DNA from: AC-69 sp963751665
GTDB taxonomy: Bacteria; Actinomycetota; UBA4738; HRBIN12
Assembly (NCBI GenBank): GCA_963751665.1
Contig: CAVVVF010000008.1
Location: 1 to 7,086, forward strand
Direction: 5' to 3'
Length of the DNA: 7,086 nt
How positions within the stretch are numbered: the first letter of the stretch is position 1; every line of letters starts with the position of its first letter. Below are positions 6,222-7,086 of this stretch, piece by piece. The translations under genes and the position numbers were made by a program. The notes under the pieces were generated by a model, which saw only the letters and a program-made list of their open reading frames with translations, had not been told where the DNA came from and did not search any database.

Positions 6222-6524
6222 GCGCCACCCCCGTGCCGCCGCATCCAAGGTAGAGGTGAGCTGTGAACGCCGGTATCGGGGGGCTGGGCGAGCCCTGGGC
6301 GGGGGGCAGTGGGTCCTCCGGATCCCGTTGAGGGTTTCTCAAAGGGCTGCTGAGGCAGCCGGCCAGTTGGCCGACCCCATCCACGGAAGCATCCGCCGCC
6401 TTTCGGCCCACCCCCCCTTCCGTTCGGAGGACTTTCCCCCTTGGACCGAGCAGATTTGCCCGCGCCGACGATGTAGGATGTTCGGGAAGATGCGGGCTCA
6501 GCGGAGCGCACTGGAAGGGCAACG
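6222..6524. other. Intergenic region with three consecutive hairpins
   Basis: No credible gene is seen here. Three inverted repeats follow one another almost without gaps: TTGAG-N5-CTCAA (6328-6342), GGCTGC-TGAG-GCAGCC (6345-6360) and CGGCCA-GT-TGGCCG (6360-6373). The region separates the divergently transcribed PAS and coiled-coil genes and must contain their promoters. The hairpins could be part of a 5' leader, a small RNA or an operator cluster. No known riboswitch consensus was recognised. Confidence 0.35.
6513..6519 (+). promoter_or_regulatory. Ribosome-binding site before ATG 6525
   Basis: GGAAGGG lies five bases before an ATG at 6525-6527. That ATG opens only a 20-codon frame as written. 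The coiled-coil frame, which is open from 6529, has no comparable site before its own ATG at 6577. The site therefore suggests that the real coiled-coil start is 6525 with one base miscounted just after it. Confidence 0.5.
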
Positions 6525-6576
6525 ATGAGCGGTCGCAACCGAGGAGCGTCGAGAGCGGATCGCCCCTCGGGGCTAC

Positions 6577-6912
6577 ATGGTCGTTGAAGGCGTGACTGTG
6601 GCTGCGGTGAACCCGGAGATGCAGGCCCGTCTGGCGGAACAGCAGGTCGCGTGGCTCGTGGCGAGCCTCGCCGCTGCCCAAGACCAACTCAGGGGCGCGA
6701 CGGCCTCGATCCAGACGGAGCTCTCGGTGGTGCGGTTGGAGGACGTGGCCGACCTCCAGGCCGAGCTGCTGGCCGCTCGAGAGGAACTCGTCCAGCGGAG
6801 GGAGCGGCTCCGGCGGGCCGAGGCCAGAGCGATCGAGGTCGAGGCCGCTCTCGCAGCAAGAGATGCGGCACTGGAAAGCACCCCCAGCACGAAAAGCGGG
6901 GTGAATCGCTGA
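6577..6912 (+). CDS. Small coiled-coil protein of unknown function
   Basis: The 111-residue frame from ATG 6577 has no recognised family. From about residue 14 it is a long Ala/Leu/Glu/Arg/Gln helix (for example DLQAELLAAREELVQRRERL) with repeating hydrophobic positions, so a coiled coil is likely; it has no membrane segment and no signal peptide. It ends in a short polar tail (TPSTKSGVNR) at TGA 6910-6912. In this frame the sequence before 6577 is also open back to 6529 and reads TEERRERIAPRGY, a plausible continuation, while the good ribosome-binding site and ATG at 6525 lie one frame away. An extra base near 6535-6540 would join them. A structural or partner-binding role is possible, but no function is claimed. 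It is followed by a terminator-like hairpin and then by an insertion sequence end. Confidence 0.5.
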   Translation: MVVEGVTVAAVNPEMQARLAEQQVAWLVASLAAAQDQLRGATASIQTELSVVRLEDVADLQAELLAAREELVQRRERLRRAEARAIEVEAALAARDAALESTPSTKSGVNR

Positions 6913-6934
6913 AGGGGGCACGCCCCCCCCCCTT
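6912..6934 (+). terminator. Terminator-like hairpin after the coiled-coil gene
   Basis: AAGGGGG (6912-6918) can pair with CCCCCTT (6928-6934) directly after the stop codon. The right arm is part of a run of ten C (6923-6932), whose length may be inaccurate. No T-tract follows. TTAGG-TG-CCTAA (6933-6944), a second small inverted repeat, overlaps its end. Confidence 0.4.
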
Positions 6935-6946
6935 AGGTGCCTAAAA

Positions 6947-7086
6947 GAGGGTGTCGCGGAAACTCACTCCCTTGATCGCGGAGTGATGCTGATTGAAGAG
7001 CTCGCGGTATCGTGATTCGGTGCGGGCAGGGACCTCAGGTCCTCAGGTCCGAGAGTGCCGCCACAGCTTGAGCAGGTTGTGGGTGG
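6947..7086 (-). mobile_element. One end of an insertion sequence (IS1182-like), running off the right edge
   Basis: The stretch GAGGGTGTCGCGGAAACTC (6947-6965) looks like an outer end of a transposon, and the minus strand beyond it carries a transposase tail (7086-7043). A hairpin between them (TCACTCC 6964-6970, GGAGTGA 6980-6986) lies just inside the end. The opposite end is outside the window, so the exact boundary and any target-site duplication cannot be verified. From memory of such elements the tail and end fit IS1182-type transposons, but this is a recollection, not a search result. Confidence 0.5.
7043..7086 (-). CDS. C-terminal tail of a transposase (partial)
   Basis: The last codons read THNLLKLWRHSRT then TGA (7045-7043). 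A short ending with HNLLKLWR is typical of DDE transposases of the IS1182 group, where it closes the catalytic domain. Only 14 codons are visible, so the catalytic residues cannot be checked. The stop is followed by a small palindrome, GGACCT-g-AGGTCC in the minus-strand sense, and the element's end about 80 bases on. Another frame stays open through this stretch but has no family-like sequence. Confidence 0.55.
   Translation of the reverse strand, partial: THNLLKLWRHSRT

Noticed and set aside
5851..6921. A minus-strand frame of 356 codons across the PAS gene, intergenic region and coiled-coil gene.
   Set aside because: It is out of frame with PAS and antisense to the coiled coil, and its composition is Arg/Pro/Gly/Ser-rich as in other GC shadows.
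7031..7050. Direct repeat CCTCAGGT-CCTCAGGT as a possible tandem-repeat locus.
   Set aside because: There are only two units, at the transposase stop codon; it is better explained as a small palindrome at the gene end.

Overview
This is a high-GC window that reads as actinobacterial. The clearest evidence is a Pup (prokaryotic ubiquitin-like protein) gene at 209-411, a modifier found almost only in Actinobacteria and a few other lineages. The other genes fit: an ECF sigma/anti-sigma pair, a secreted coiled-coil M23 peptidase of a type common in deep-branching Actinobacteria, and frequent GTG/TTG starts. No rRNA, tRNA or CRISPR array is visible, so the class cannot be fixed.

Layout. 1-64 (-): start of a membrane or secreted protein running off the left edge. 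209-411 (+): Pup. 424-845 (-): OsmC/Ohr-family protein, convergent with Pup. 998-2618 (+): secreted Asp-box (BNR/sialidase-like) beta-propeller protein. 2632-3708 (-): secreted coiled-coil M23 metallopeptidase. 3855-4544 (-): membrane anti-sigma-like protein. 4541-5158 (-): ECF sigma factor, joined to the anti-sigma gene by an ATGA overlap. 5357-5755 (+): stand-alone response-regulator receiver. 5790-6221 (-): stand-alone PAS-like protein, convergent with the receiver. 6222-6524: intergenic stretch with a run of three hairpins. 6525/6577-6912 (+): small coiled-coil protein. From about 6947 to the right edge: one end of an insertion sequence with the C-terminal tail of its transposase (-).

The most striking property is that four of the first five genes are broken by single-base events: Pup once, OsmC once, the Asp-box protein four frame changes plus an in-frame TAG, M23 twice. 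Most are consistent with loss of one base, and each reading frame resumes with conserved family sequence. Genes between 3855 and 6248 read cleanly. Because Pup and OsmC are short, conserved and otherwise perfect, the simplest reading is base-level error in this part of the assembly. Local gene decay is the main alternative. If the Pup break is real, it removes the Gly-Gly-Glu terminus needed for conjugation.

Functionally, the centre looks like an envelope-signalling locus. A sigma factor and its membrane partner are encoded next to a cell-wall peptidase, and divergently to an orphan receiver followed by a PAS protein. The shared regulation suggested here is inference from position. I found no clearly new multi-gene system. 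The best leads are the Pup C-terminus and its isolation from proteasome genes, the OsmC variant lacking the second catalytic cysteine, the zinc-motif-less anti-sigma protein, and the IS end next to a terminator-like hairpin.
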